Positions 1 to 14,215 of a DNA stretch of 64,000 nucleotides are shown here, piece by piece. Origin of the DNA: Dipetalonema caudispina (taxonomy: Eukaryota; Nematoda; Chromadorea; Rhabditida; Onchocercidae). The number at the start of each line of letters is the position of its first letter. The stretch's first letter is position 1. The notes under the pieces were generated by a model. It did not search any database. It saw nothing but the letters and a program-made list of their open reading frames with translations, and had not been told where the DNA came from. The DNA lies in contig JABVXV010000297.1 of assembly GCA_013365325.1 (NCBI GenBank), positions 3,604-67,603 on the forward strand. Direction: 5' to 3'. The position numbers and the translations under genes are program-made.

Positions 1-7
1 TTGAAAT

Positions 8-1217
8 ATGATAGGAAAATTCAAGCATTCACTATTTTTCCGATTTATACTCATACGCTCAGTTTTCTTTGCTTGCTGTTTGATTTCTTTTTCAATTTTG
101 TCGAAAAGCTATACTACTTGTATGTTTTGGCTTCAAAATGATCCTAAAAAAAGTATATTTTAAAATTTAGATTATTGTAATTTTGTAAATTTCCAAAATT
201 AATTTTAGAACTAACTTTGAGAAAATTCAAAATTGTTTTTTTTTTTCTTCTTCTTTTTTGTGCATAAATTGTTGAGATATTTACTTCTATTATAGCATGG
301 AATTTGGTAAGGTAAGAGGTGGAATTCGAGCAAAAAGTCTTTTAAGGCCAATTCGATATGATAGGTTAGTACATTGATAATCATTGCTGTTTCATTTTCA
401 TGGGTAAGAATAAATCACCTTTAATGTATTATTACAAACTTTCCGGTCTGTTTTGTAGGACATGTACAGAAATGAAAATTTCGGATTTATACTGTATTTG
501 TGCACAACAGTGGCGTAAGATCGACACTGTCAATGAAATTGTCACAAAAGCTGCGCAATTTACTGTTGATAAAATTAATGAATATTTGAAAGTGAAACAT
601 ATGGATGGAATGTGTGAAACGCTTTACTTGAAAAAAGTGATAATTTCAATTCAAATATTTAGTAAATCAAATTGTAGAATTAGATAATTGTTGAGAGATT
701 GTAGAATTATTATGATAGCTTTTGAGTAATTAAAATTATATTTGATCATGAAAGACTTTAAATTGAACTGGGTAAAATTCATTAGAAAAATAATTTGCAA
801 GCATAAAAAAATTTGCATTATTAATGGGTTAATCTTGTTTTCAAGGTGATTTCGGCAAAATATCTCGACGAAAGATCGTTACTGAAAATAAAATTTACCG
901 TCTTACCAAGTAAAGGGGAATACGAAACGCAATTGTTGAAAAAGGATGATTATTTCGAACTAACTTCAAAAGTTACTCTTTATCCATTCTTTTTCAATTT
1001 ATTAAAATAAATAATTAGTGTACAAACTGTTTAATCATAGCAATAACTCTTCTTGATTGTTTTATTTGCTGTAATTTTATTAATTCAGGTCACTCGAGTG
1101 AACAGATACGGTAAACAAGGACATTGTGTAGAAAATGAAAACATTCGTCCCTTATGTTACTGTCGAGAACAATTAAAAACAACAACAAAAAAACCAATTC
1201 GTATTTTCACTCATTAA
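8..1217 (+). CDS. Small secreted cystatin-like protein (5 exons, 205 aa)
   Basis: Exons 8-123, 296-364, 459-636, 846-971 and 1089-1217; every internal border is GT..AG, phases agree, and the sum is 618 nt. Exons 2-5 are well supported. Exon 1 is tentative: it supplies a signal-peptide-like start (MIGKFKHSLFF, then a hydrophobic stretch with ACCLISFSIL) and joins in phase through a GTTTTG donor. Otherwise ATG 297 would be the start. The mature part has a Cys-rich entry (TCTEMKISDLYCICAQQ), an amphipathic helix (EIVTKAAQFTVDKINEYLK), a strand pair around VISAKYLDERSLLKIKFTV and a Cys-containing end (RPLCYCREQL). Helix followed by strands resembles the cystatin fold, but no QxVxG inhibitory loop is present, so protease inhibition is not supported. 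The gene could extend left of the window. I do not recognise a named family. Confidence 0.6.
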
Positions 1218-2229
1218 TTTGTTTATGTTATCTTTCATTGATATCACAATTTATCATATGTGATAATGCAATGGATACTTTCTTCTAAATATTCTTCCAA
1301 TTTCAATTCTTCTCTCTCAAAATGAAACGATTATCGTTGTTACAGTTTTGAAAACATCTACTACGGCAGTGTTGTAAATTTCGATGGATCAGCATTGCCT
1401 TTTAAGATTGAATACAGATGTGCACAAATAATTTTTTTACACATCGATTTAATAGATTGCTTCAAAGAGTAATAATTCATTTTGTGTTGTTTTTTTTTTT
1501 TTTTTTTTAAATCATTTTGCCAATAATATCATTGACCATATCAGGGAATTTTTCGTTGGCAGATTGTTTGTTAAAATTTGCAAAAATTTACAGTTGGAAT
1601 CAGATAATAATGTTGAAATATTCATCAGTTATCACTTAAGATTACTTACTATTTAACGGTTCAATTCTAATAAGCTAACAATGAAATCTTATCCATTCAT
1701 CATCTTTCAACATGCAAAAAGGTGCATTTTTGATATGCAAATTTCCAAATAAAAGCAAAAATGTAATTAGCTAATGATGTGGAAATTAAATTAATCAATG
1801 GTTACTTCAAGTTAAAGAAGTTAATAAATGTATTACTGTCATTTATCATTGTTTCAAATGAAAAAATTTGCATCAGTGATTGCTTAATGAACAACTGTTA
1901 GTGATTTAAGGTGCAGAAGTGTGCAATTGTGCAACTTTGTGATCAGCAAGCGATACCACAAATTTTCATCACTAATCACTTCAGTTCATTCAATCGTTCA
2001 TTTGCAAATCATTCATCTAATGATACGACAATGTTCTGATCATTTGTTCAGAATTGAAGAAATGGAAAATATTAGTAATTAATTAATAGAAACGCACATG
2101 TTTATTAGTTGTTAATTAGAGTTGCGAAAAGTTACAATTGTAATATGTTAATAATAGGGAAATGTTTCATCAATAATCATTTAAGGTTGCTTATTGTGCG
2201 CAGGAAAATATTGCCATAACAAATCAAAA

Positions 2230-2253
2230 TTTTTTTTTTTTTTTTTTTTTTTT
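2230..2253. repeat. Poly-T tract (24 nt)
   Basis: Uninterrupted T run in non-coding sequence. Similar tracts occur across the window (T19 at 1490-1508, A23 at 3056-3078). Confidence 0.9.
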
Positions 2254-2603
2254 ATAGAAAATCCATAAATACTTGACAAATCTCTTGTGAATAGTAACCG
2301 AAACACATTAGCTTTTGATAAGATATTAAATGCTTATCATTCAGTGAATTATTTAAGCTCTATATCCAATAATTAATCATTCTGAATTTAAATGCAGAAT
2401 TTTTGCCTGAAATTTTTGATTCTGTAATGGTATCGAATCGTTGAGCCACTTGATGGATTCAAAATTTTACTAAATTAGAACGGTTCATTCTAAAACATTA
2501 TAGAATAGTAAAGTCGGCAAAATTTATTTCAAATTGAACATTTGATATGTTTTACTGGTAGGAAATTACATTTTGAAATATTATAATGAATTGTTTTGAA
2601 ACG

Positions 2604-2605
<2 letters not shown>

Positions 2606-2636
<31 letters not shown>
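2606..2636. repeat. Poly-A tract (31 nt)
   Basis: Longest homopolymer in the window. It has no target-site duplication or retroelement body next to it that I can see, so it is a simple repeat rather than a retroposed tail. Confidence 0.9.
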
Positions 2637-2637
<1 letters not shown>

Positions 2638-3054
2638 GATCGCATATTTATTTTGCGAAGAATGGAAAAAAGAATTTTGAATAAATTGCGGAATTCTCTA
2701 TTCCTAACAGATGTTTTAAGAACATTTTTTAATCTTCTACTATTGGATTTAAAAATTTCTCATCAAAGAATTATACATTCTACTGCAATTCAAATATATG
2801 ATATATTCTGATCAACTTCGATAAGCTACGTAAATGTAAAGAGATGCGCATGTATCGCCTATGTTTATAATCACTACAACAATATGGATTAGATATTCTC
2901 ATCAACTTCTCTCTTTATCATATAAGATATTTTGTTTAATTGATATTAAATTGTATTATGAAAAGCTTGCTGACACAGAAAATGCAAATTTATATATATA
3001 AATTGATAAGAGAGATGTATTACATCAATCATTCCATCAGACAACATTTCCAAA

Positions 3055-3085
<31 letters not shown>

Positions 3086-5021
3086 AGTAAAAAAGAAATG
3101 AGAAAAACCTGTGGGAAACGACAATTAGAAGTTGTAAAACAAAAGTACGGTTTAAAAATTATCGAGGAAAAAAAATAAGATCAAAAGAAGATTTGTGCCA
3201 ACAAAATGAGCATTGGAGTGACATATAAATAAAAAAGCAAAATTAAAATCCGAATTCGCACAGCTAGAAACAAACTTTCCAGAGAATAAAACAAAACAAA
3301 CATACATACAATGCAAAACTTCGAAATTTTTTGACAAAAAAAAAAAAGAAAAAAAAATTATAGAGAGCAGAATTACAATATGAAAATAATACACATCAAA
3401 AAGATACACAGAGAAAAACTTATGAAAATACTACCAGAACTATACGAATGAACGATGATGATAACAAGAAGCAGAGAAAGATATGGGCACTGCCGAAAAG
3501 TTTTGAATCGGCGAGGGAAATAAGTAACATACTAGAATTCATCAATAACAAATACTTTCAAAAAAAAAAAAAAAAAACTGTTCTGCGAATTACGACATTT
3601 GATACCCAAAATTAATGCATTTCCTATAAATTAATGAGGAGAGTAAAGTCGCGCCATTTCCTCATTAGCTGAAAGTTGAAGAATAAGTGCAACTACCAAA
3701 AAAAAAAAAAATCTTCCAATTACTATTTCTTTCAATTTTCGAAAAAAAGAAAATTCAGATAAAACAAAAATATTTTGCGGAAATTCGAACGTCATGGTGG
3801 AAACAAGGTAAACTTTTGGAAAAACCTATTACAATGCAAAGAATAAAGTGGAGAATAGAAACGAAAGGAACGTAGTGGTGATGAATGGTGACAAAATCCG
3901 TGACAACAACAACAAATGTACTTATGAATATCTAAATAAAATTCCACAATTTTGAATCATATGGGAAATTACAACAGTTTTGCATAACGACAAAAAATGG
4001 GTAAAATTTCCAAATTTCAAAAAGAAGATAAGCTAAAACTAAAAAACATGCAAGTAATACAAGCTAACAAATGCATACATTTATACTGAAAAAATATCAA
4101 ATCTTTTAACCAAGTCAGTAAATTTCTTCGATAAAGTTTACAGCTGAGTAAAATTTTGAAATCTGAAGGAAAAGTACACAGTAAAATCCTAGAAACTTCA
4201 AAAATTATTGAATATGAAAAAAAATAAATGAAGTTAGAAAATTTAGTGACGTTCTCTATATGAAATTCAAAACTCTGTACTACATCCCAACTTCGACCTC
4301 GAATCTGCTCGCGCGATTGTCAAAGTATTGCAGAAGCGAGAAATATTCTCTATGATTTAAGCATACCGGCAAGATAAATATATTAGAAGCAAAGATCCAA
4401 ATTCTAAATATTCTAACTAACTAGCACTAAAAACTATTGTAAACGGTCATGTTCAGTCACCTATGCATATTGCAATTCACTGCATTGAATAATGAAACGA
4501 ATGACCATGACAACGAGCAAAATTTAAGACTAGTAAGAAGCAGGTCATCTTGTCCAAATATAGCATAGTTCCTTCAGTAGAATTTGCGTACAGTCAAGGA
4601 AATAAATTTCAAATGCATTATTTTCCTTTCTTTGAAAGCAGTGAAGAATAATTCTGTAAACCAAAACAAAGTTCCAGAGAAAACTGTGACCTTTAAATTT
4701 GTAGTATAAAATTCAAATTCCCACAAAAAACTTTCAAAAGTAATTTTACCTCTGCAAAAAAGTCAAAAAAAAAATTTTAAAAACGGCAAACGTTAAAATA
4801 TGTATGTAATGATGCACAAGTGATAATGCGCAAACGCAAATGCAGCATATCATACAAACACTCCGGCAAAAACAAATCCAAAAACGACAGGCAGACAGAC
4901 AATATATATCAGAGTAAAGCAAAAGCTATGAAATAAAAATGGAACGGATGAAAGGAACAATGATGAGCAGGATATTCTAACGATTTTAGGAAAGATGTCA
5001 CTTCAATTTCATCTTCCCATT

Positions 5022-8000
5022 TCAGTTATGATTTTCCATTTTTGCTGTTTTCAATTTTCGAATCTCTCTAGTTGCCCAAAGGGCAAGTGATTTCGTTTTC
5101 GCTGCTTTACTTCGTCGTCCTTTCGTCAATATCGCCGAGATATTCTGATTATCGACAAAGGGTAATATTTGTTCACCGAATGTTGTCACTAGATCTCCTG
5201 CAATGATGCTCTATTCTGAATCTTTAAGTGGATTTAGAAATTTTGGGCAACATATATTGCCACAGTCGATTACTGTATAACTGATACTGCCACCAGTAAC
5301 TTCCTAAAAGAGGTTGATAAAAATGTCATAAACTCTACGTCCCGGACCGACTACAAAGGAGAGCAAGAAGCAATCATGTCCAATACATAACTCACAAGAG
5401 TATCATATATTACAATATTTTGTAGAACACAATTTGGATCATGAAGGACACATATATGCCCAAGACAAGAAATATAGACAATGATTGAGCAGTAAAATTC
5501 ATTTAGGACAGAATGTCTGCAGTTGCTCCCAAAATTGGAGACGCGATCAAAGGAGATACTTACCAAGTAATCCAGAAGCTGCACCTATCAGTGAATCTGG
5601 TGAATTACTAGTAGCAATGAGTTCAATTAAGCCAAGCATATTTTGTATTTGATCCTGCAACTGTTGCAGTTCATTATTTTGTGTTGTTCGCATTCCTTGC
5701 ACAATACCCGCATATGCTTCCACGCAACTTTCTCTCAGCTGCTCCACGTATTCAACATTATCATAGTCTTCCTGAAATTCCAAATTTCTTGGCTTTGTTT
5801 CTCAAAATAACGATCTTATCCAACTTTTACGTGTACCTATTTAAAAAACAATAATATATACATAAAATTCCATTTATTCAAAACCGTTGAGAAAGACTGT
5901 TACAAATTCAAGACAGAAAAATTTTATTCGTATCTGAACTAACCGGATCTTCTACTTTGGCAGTAGAAAGGGCCATAACTAGCATAGCCATAACAAATTC
6001 ATAGTAACGAGTAAAATTAGGACCAATTGCCAATGCAACATCACCGAAACATGAAAGTACGGCTGGTTTCACTAATCGATCTATTTTATTGCTCTGCAGA
6101 AAGAAATTATGAGATAAGTGCTTTACCAATAAAAGAAAAGAAGAGCAAAACACTCACGAATCTCAGATTTGATTTATCATTAGATACTGTAGCAATAGAC
6201 ATGAAAATAAGATTTGGACGAATGATAGAAAAAAACGTGCTCTGAATTTCAAGTTCACTTCTTCCTCAATCAACTTCCAATTAAAAAAAAATCAACCCAC
6301 ACATTTCGAAATTTCTCCTCACGCTAAATCTTTCTTTTGGGAGAACGAAAACACAACATAATAGTTAAACTCATGAAAAATCCGAAATCTGGAACAAAGT
6401 TATAAATCAAAAACAAACCTGCACAATTTGAAAGAGTAATCCCATAAATTCATCTAAATGAGGCATCAGAGCTGCTTCTAGTGCACGGCATAAATCAACT
6501 AGTACACCAATAGCTGCAGAACATACTTGACCTTCTTCATGATTTTGTAAGCCAGTTACCAGAAATGGTTTGAACACATCCAAATACGTGGCGAATTGGC
6601 AGCCTAATGCTGAAATCATAATTCCACGCAAGTGAGAGTTAAAAATAAACAGGTCAGCCATTATGCGAATTTTTAAACAAACAAAGACATATAAAAAATG
6701 TTACGAACAATCCAAACAACCTGGGCTTACTGGAAACCAATATATATCATCTTTTAAAGAAGTTTCAGGAGAAAAATAGAAACCTTCAATAAGCGTACTA
6801 ACTGCCATCAAAGCATCCTCCATGACGCCCCCACATTCTTTGCCAGCACATCTAAAATCACGATAGCAGGAAATCATTAATTAGTAAGAAAGATAAATTC
6901 AATGACATAGAATGTAAGTTAACATAGAATGTAAGCAGATCCTAGAAAAAGATTCCCAAACAAAATAACACATTCCAATTGCCAAAGTACTTATTTTATT
7001 GTACACAAAATTTGATCTTTGGCGAAAAGTTTCTCAGAGGTCAGTAAAGCTCAAGTGTTATGCAGAACGCCAATATACCCGAAACTTTCAACTTAGGTGT
7101 GATCTCCGCTGGTAGACTCCGGCAATGAGTACGTAACCTCTTGATCCTAGAAGTCTCTCGGTCTTCATTTTTCCTTCCCTTTTCTTTTAACCCAAGTAAC
7201 AATTCAGACTCCTGAGAAACTTGGGCGGATTAAATACTTTTCTTCAGATTAATCCTAATGATCTCTTTATATGGTTAGCTGCCAACCACAGAATGATGCA
7301 TTTTTACAATTAAAAAAAAAAAAATACCTTTGCATAATCTGTAGCAAACCTTGCATGATAGCATCACCAATATAAGGCGTATCTTCTGGTCTCATTTTGC
7401 GTAGTACAGATTGCAACGTTGCACACAGCAATGATTCTAGATCTCGTAGTTGGCTCTGAAGGGTACAAAAAACTTAGCAAGAAATATAGTAAGAAAATCT
7501 AAGGAAAATAACCTGAAGAGGAAATTTTGTGGCACAGGAAAATTAGTTATGGAGTACTAAAATACGAAATTATTTGATAGCTTGAATACAACACTTTCAT
7601 GAAAACGATATTCCAATTCTTCGTTTTTCTATGCTAGTTTCTCTCTTTTACCAGACTTCTCTGCATCGTCTTCGCTTTAGAGTACCATCAAGAACTAACC
7701 AGTTTTTTGGAGTCATATTGGAAAATACTGATATTTTCGTTCACTTAAAATAATGGCCTCTAAAATCCTCAAAGTAATTATTCACATTTCTGAGCAAGTG
7801 ATGGGAGAATGATTCATATCCTTTTAAGTCAACACACTATTAATTCATTGGAAGGAAATATGACTTATTAGAGCATTACAAAGCTATAAAATTGCTAATT
7901 TCAAACTGCTGTGACCTTGTCACTTAATGATTCCAATGAATTCTCGATGTTCAGTAACTGCTCCAACTTCCTGAGTACAATCACAGTGGTATTCTGTACT

Positions 8001-11000
8001 ACAGGATAGCAATCCTTTGGGCTATTCTTAATTAATTCCATCAAAGTTTCATAGGCAGCTATTCGCAAATTCGATACATGAGCATCTGGTCTATAATGAA
8101 AGTCAAGGTGATCTATGCGCTGCGAAAAACACGAGAAATAGTGGACTAGTCAAAAAAACTGATAGCGAAACATTAAAAAGAAACTTGAAAATCTCACTTA
8201 TAAAAGTTCAAAACTATGGAGAAAAGTATGAGGTTGCAAAATTCTGTTCCCAAAAATATTAAGAAAAGCCAACAAATTAGGTTAGCAAGATAAATTCGAT
8301 GCTACAATTTCTTTTACTGATTTTTATACATTTCTTTTAAGAACAAACCTGTCAGTAGCCTTAATAAGCTCGTTTACCATGCCTTCAAAACAGGAAGTCA
8401 ATATATATGTTTCAGGCTGACCGCTGTTATCAGTTCCTTGTCGACAAGCCATGTCAAAAGCTGCCTTGGCAAGGCTTGAAATTGCCTGGAAAAAATTCTC
8501 GTTTTTTTAGAGATTAAAAAGATGAGAACTGTAAATGATATAGAATCTATTCAAAAAAAGATAAGAATTACCCAGCAAACATTAGCAGCAACGCGTGGTT
8601 CCTGTTGCAGAGCAGTCGACAGAGCTGGAAGCATTGGAGCTAAGATTTCCTGTCGAGTTACCACCTCCTCACATGTGTCGCACACTCGTCCAATACACCA
8701 GGCAGCTGTGTCACGTACTTGCAGCTGAAATATCGCATAAAGAATATGGAATAATGTTAAATAACTTTGATGGACTGATAATTTTCTTTTCTATCCGTAT
8801 ATCGTAACCAACTAAATAACTGTAGATGTTAGTATTAAGTTTTAGCATCTAAACTTATTTTGGATTAAAAAAAATTTTTCTGTGCATCGAATATTCCCTT
8901 GCAAACTATCTTATCAGTCTAAACGCTAATCCTTTTTAAATATCATCCTTATGTCTGAATTTTTTAAACGTTTTAATCACCACGTTACAGATGGAAACAA
9001 GACGATCATATGTATTTAAGCTTATTAAAATTGAAATTATCATTCACCTGAGGATCAGATAATGAAGCAATAATACTTGTCAGTGCTGATTCAACTAACT
9101 GTGTTAAGACTGCTTCATTCGGTCCATCTAATATCGATCCAAATGCCATTATAGATGCTTCCCGATATCTACAATAAAAGAGATATAGTAACAAATATAA
9201 GATGAATTAGGTTCAATACTTGGACAAAAATACCCTGTTTCCAATTGAGAAAAAGAATAAAAAGTGAAAAATTACCTCCAACTAGGATTCTTTAAATGTT
9301 GCTGGATGAAAGGCAAAATTGGTTCAACAATGGAATCGCCAGTGCACTGCGCAAGAAGCATTATGCACACACCAGCTGCTTTCGCTGGATTCCAGTCATC
9401 TTCATCGTCGCTTTCCTCTTGTTTAGCTAATGTTTCAGTGAGAATAGGTATCAAGTGAGTCAAAGCTCCTGAAATGATGCAAAAGATGGGTTAAGGGAGT
9501 TACCTATGAGAATTAGAATTACAAGTACCAGAAATCAGTACTTCAATGATTAATTTAATGCTTGATGTCACCTTTTCTCTGGTCATTCATTTGCTAATTA
9601 AGGTTTCGCTGATTAGGGTAAATAATCATTAAAGGATGAATTCATATCATAAACTTATTACACTCACATGTAATCCTTGTTCTAAGCAAAAATTCCAAGC
9701 AAAGTCAACCAAATTAGGACATACCACGTGCATAATGGCGTGAAACATTTTCAGGAGCACGGCCTTGTTCCCGAGCTTCCTCGGCTTCTACGGACAGAGA
9801 TATCTCTTCTTCACAAACATTTGACCAAAACTCGATTCCTTGCAAAGCCACTTCATTAATTTGAGACTTCATTGCATTCAAACTAATCTGAAAAGCATAT
9901 CTCCATGATGATACAATCATTTTTACTGTTCCCTCTGAAGATTTTCCGCAGTTAATATGGAAAACAGGAACAAAATGTAGAATGGATAGAAACGTAAAAG
10001 CTCAATTACCATAATCCAAACCCATCAAATAAAAATCCAGAAGACATACCGGAAAAAGTGCATCCATATATTGCTCCATAAATTGATAATAGAGTGACAT
10101 AATCCTGACCAAACATTGCATAGCCACTACTTTGACAGCTGTCTCGGGGCATTGAGATGACTCACATACCACTTGCATAATCATATGTCGCTCGTTCTGA
10201 AATAAAATTCTTTTCCAAATTAAAAACAATGACTTGATAAAAATTTAATGATAAAAAGTGCCCTGAAATTTCAAAAATAAACGGAAAGAAAGTGCCACTT
10301 CCAGATAACCTCTTCTGTAATGCATCAGCAATTCGGTTTATCCCTAAACAACAATGTTTACAAAATCTTTCACCATTTCAGAAAGGTTATCGCCTTTCTA
10401 TAGATTCGCCTAACCACTTAATTATGATGTTTCCTTCGGTATGTTTCATACAATAAAAAAAAAAAAAAAAAACAGACATCACCGGGGAAACGTAGGAATT
10501 TATTCCGAAGAAATGAATAAGGAGCTCGAAATAGGTAGAAAGACAACCTTTAAAGCCAATTTCACTAGCTTGAATTAAGGGATGACATGTAAATTTTGCA
10601 TTTATAAATATTATGATGAAAGACCTCTCTGCTGAAGTTATGCTTCGTGAATTCGATCGAATTTAACATCGCGTTAGCAGCTGCAAGACGAATATGGTTG
10701 GATGGTTCATCCTTTCGTAACCCATGAACAATGGCAGTTAGAATCTGATTCGATTCTCTTTCCAATAATGATCCGCATATATCTTGACAAATGTAACCCA
10801 ACGCCTAAAATAATAGCAAATTAACGACGATTACAGTTGCTGATTATAACTACGGTTCGCGATACCTACGGTTTATGACTTCTGTAAACCATGATTTTGT
10901 TTTATGAAAATATTCATATCCATGTTTAAATCCTGATGTAATAATAATAATTTACTTCAAATTACGAAAAAAACTAAAGTATTAAGAAATAAAGCGCTAC

Positions 11001-12682
11001 CTCTAGCGATGCCTCCCTTAATATTTCACTGTTGTTCGTTGCTATTACGCTATCCTTTAAATGCGTTATAACGTCCGGCCACATCTGAAATAATATTTTA
11101 AAGGGTTTTCATGATTATCTTCGTCTTTAGTGACATAACCAGTCTTAATTTTAATGAGACACAATCCATTTCCATTAAAACATTTTATGGTGCCTTTTTC
11201 TGACAGTATTCTTTTTTGAATTAAACAACATTGAAAATTTAAACACGGAAATATTGAAAATTCCAATAAAAAAAAATAAATCCAATAAACAAATTATCAG
11301 TTTTAATATTATATAAAACCTGATCAGTCGTTTGTTCAGCGCATTACTTCACAGGTTAGTATATAACTCTCACAATAAATTTGGTTTAGAAATCTACCTG
11401 TGAAGGTATTTCGGCACATGCTATAGCAGCAACACATTGGGCTGCAATGGACGGCCTAAAAGGTTCAGTACCAAGAGTACGAACTACGTTTTGCTTCACA
11501 AATTCTCGAACATCCATTGGCAAAGCAAGCCACCTGAAAGTGCTTCCATTCACTCACTAAAACATCAATTTTTTTTTAGTGAATAGGATCATCTCCTGCA
11601 TTTTTCAAATTTTTTCCTGTTTGACTCTGGTAGCAAAGAATATGACTACAAAGATAAAATTCTCTTTTAATACGTCTAGATAAACAGATTCTCCATATTT
11701 CATCAATTCAATCTAATTCAAGGAAATTAAATACATCTCAAGAACAACTAGTAATTTACTAAGCGAAATCCTTTTGTCATGTTCATTATTATGCTTTTCT
11801 CCATTTAATATCTTTCTTTTGCTCTAGTATTAAATTACGTTCCGATAAAAAAACATGGATATAATGAAAGAATACCTAGTCAGATATTCATTTTTCGTCG
11901 CGTCTTCTTTTGCAACTAAGACATTTTTTAGTTGTAAACCAGCAGCCTGCCTTACAAAATTTGAGTAGGATGGCGTAGCAAGAACCGTTGATAGCTGCTT
12001 TGTGAATTCTGGCTGAAAATTTTTACCAGCTGATAAGACCCACCTAACTTCTATTTCCAATAAAAATGCAAAACGATATACGATATAAAGTATCTAAAAA
12101 CCGTTATACAAATTTTTTCTTTTTGAAGAAAGTTTTAAAAGTTATTGAGGAAAGTGGCTTACAAAATTAGTAACACATGCACGTCGCAAATAATCCAACG
12201 CAAGAGTTTGATCATTTGGATCTGGAAAAATTATTAATTAAGCCAATTCTGAAAGATTTTTTTTTTTTAACTTTCTTACAATCCTCTCTCTCCTGTTCAA
12301 TTTAAGCCCTTATACTAAGCATGAAAGCTAAAATCATAAACAGTCATACAGTGTATATTAATATTAAGGATGGAGACTTCCCTAGCGCTTAGAATTAGTT
12401 TATCTAGAAACCAAAGATGGTATCTCACATTACCAGAACTTTTAGTTACCCAGTATATCCCATCACTCCCAACTACATCACGACTATTTTATTTCCTGTC
12501 ATTCTTATCCATTTCATAAATTTGTGGTTACCATCCCTTTCAGTGTATAACTAATCTTATCCTTTATCAGCCTCATCTACAACATTGCATCTTATACAAG
12601 ATTTTTAATATAATTCCAATGATAAAGGTTTACTTAATGAAGCAGTCCGCTGTAATACTTCCAATAGCTCCTCCTGAGCCAT
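5022..12682 (-). CDS. Importin subunit beta-1 (karyopherin beta 1)
   Basis: Nuclear import receptor that binds importin alpha or cargo directly, docks at nuclear pores and is released by Ran-GTP. Nineteen exons, in transcript order: 12682-12634, 12221-12163, 12012-11876, 11533-11398, 11084-11001, 10804-10625, 10196-10050, 9887-9725, 9468-9276, 9168-9048, 8724-8572, 8485-8349, 8090-7916, 7455-7328, 6851-6784, 6609-6419, 6093-5944, 5771-5564, 5197-5022. Phases all agree; 2655 nt, 884 aa, close to human KPNB1 (876). HEAT-repeat signatures match along the whole length: [25 protein letters not shown]-like [20 protein letters not shown], the acidic loop [18 protein letters not shown] (about residues 335-350), [22 protein letters not shown], and a C-terminal [27 protein letters not shown] acceptor at 12694-12696 just upstream of ATG fits trans-splicing. 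No missing segment. Confidence 0.97.
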
Positions 12683-14215
12683 TCTTCTTACACCTGAAAT
12701 TTATAGTTGAAATTAATTCAAAGGACTTGAAATTGCAGGAAAAAATTGACCTAAACATGACTGCACCAACTGAAAACTTCCTCAAATCACAGGACAAGAA
12801 ATCACAGACTATGAAAATTGAAAAACTATTATATTTAAATTAAATTATTCTAAGCACTATTTTTTCTTCGGAATATTCAAAATACAGTTATCAAAGAGTA
12901 TGAAGAACTACAATCAGGAACTGTACCACTGGAACTTGTCTTATCATACACACTACTTTTACTGAAGATAATTGAGTAATAAACTACGTAATCTAATAAA
13001 ACACTAGGAGTAAAAAAAAAACAAAAACAAAACACTATGAAAGCTTCAACAATTTTCTTATAAGATAGATTCATTAGACTCTAAAAATTTAGCTTATCCA
13101 ACCGACCAGTTAGTTTGATCATCAATTTCAGGAATGTAAAATAACCATAAAATCACATGCATTATTTAGAGGACAATTTTTTTAAAATTGTATGGAAACA
13201 TAAGCCTGCCTCAATAACTTCATACAATTCACCAAACTTCCTCACCCGCGGGTTTCCCGCACAAACCTGAGGTACTCGAAACATATGGAATTGATTCCCT
13301 GTAATCCACGGAACAGTATGAAAATGTCTCTATCCCACGTAATCCTGATACATTTAACCTTCGCTGAAGATAACCTATTCATTACTCCAAATATCTGTAA
13401 AATCTCTCACCATCTATCAACTCTGGTAAATCCTGATAAAATCTGATAAGCTTAAAATCTTTTTATCCTTATCATTTACCTATCACAATGGGATATTCAT
13501 TTGCTTAATGAGTCCGTGAAAAGTTTACCACAATTTTATCCTGTAGAATTAATACTTGCTGATGTTTGAATTGTGGGTATGCTCTCAATCTCTGGTATCA
13601 TTGCTAACTGTGGATATTTCATTATGTTCGTTAATTCTGTCGTCTCTTCACACATATTACATCTATCGTACTCTTATCATTTTAACAAGATTTTTATTGA
13701 CAAAATTCATTGAAATCTTCAAAAAAATCATACAATTTTTCATACTCTTATTTAAAAAATTTTTTTCTTTTACTTTTTTTTTACAATCTCTGATAGTTAA
13801 TACTTCAGGTTATGTTATACCTTAATCCTCTCATGAATACTTTTTATTTTAAAATTTTGTTTTAATTTTCCCCACTAAAAATGCATTGGTTTATCTTATA
13901 TTATTCTTGGATTTCCCAATGAAATAGCATGCGAAGTAAGGAGATATCTCGGTCAGTTTCAGGAATTTTCTAGTGATATAAGAAATAAATAACATTTAAA
14001 TGGAACACTTTTTGGATTCTTATCAATTATTAGTAATAAACTATTAATTCCTATTGTAAGATTACAATTACAGTTGTTGATAAATGAGTGAAAGAAAAAA
14101 AAAAAAAAAAAGGAAGAGTAGAAATATAAGTTGTACGAGTTCTTTATCCATGACTCAAATTTGAGTAAATGTATGGGTAGGGAAATCATTTTAGCATACG
14201 AAATAAGCCGAAAAA
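12683..14215. other. Head-to-head intergenic region, importin beta / UFD1
   Basis: About 1.5 kb between two divergent start codons, so it must contain both promoters. It is AT-rich; 13550-13830 holds a Phe/Leu/Ile-rich open frame that looks like chance in T-rich sequence. No conserved promoter motif was recognised. Confidence 0.6.

Larger units (their letters stand above)
1218..5021. other. Intergenic stretch, no gene seen
   Basis: No exon set with sensible splice sites was found on either strand. The stretch is AT-rich with long homopolymers. From about 3040 to 4980 the plus strand is strikingly rich in A over T and broken by many stops. The part next to 5022 must include the 3' UTR of importin beta, which is transcribed leftward. 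Confidence 0.6.

Noticed and set aside
3152..3409. 85-codon open frame on the minus strand
   Set aside because: Phe/Ser/Leu-rich translation of A-rich sequence with homopolymers; no partner exons or homology.
13556..13825. 89-codon open frame on the plus strand
   Set aside because: Composed of Leu/Ile/Phe runs from T-rich sequence between two divergent genes; no splice partners.
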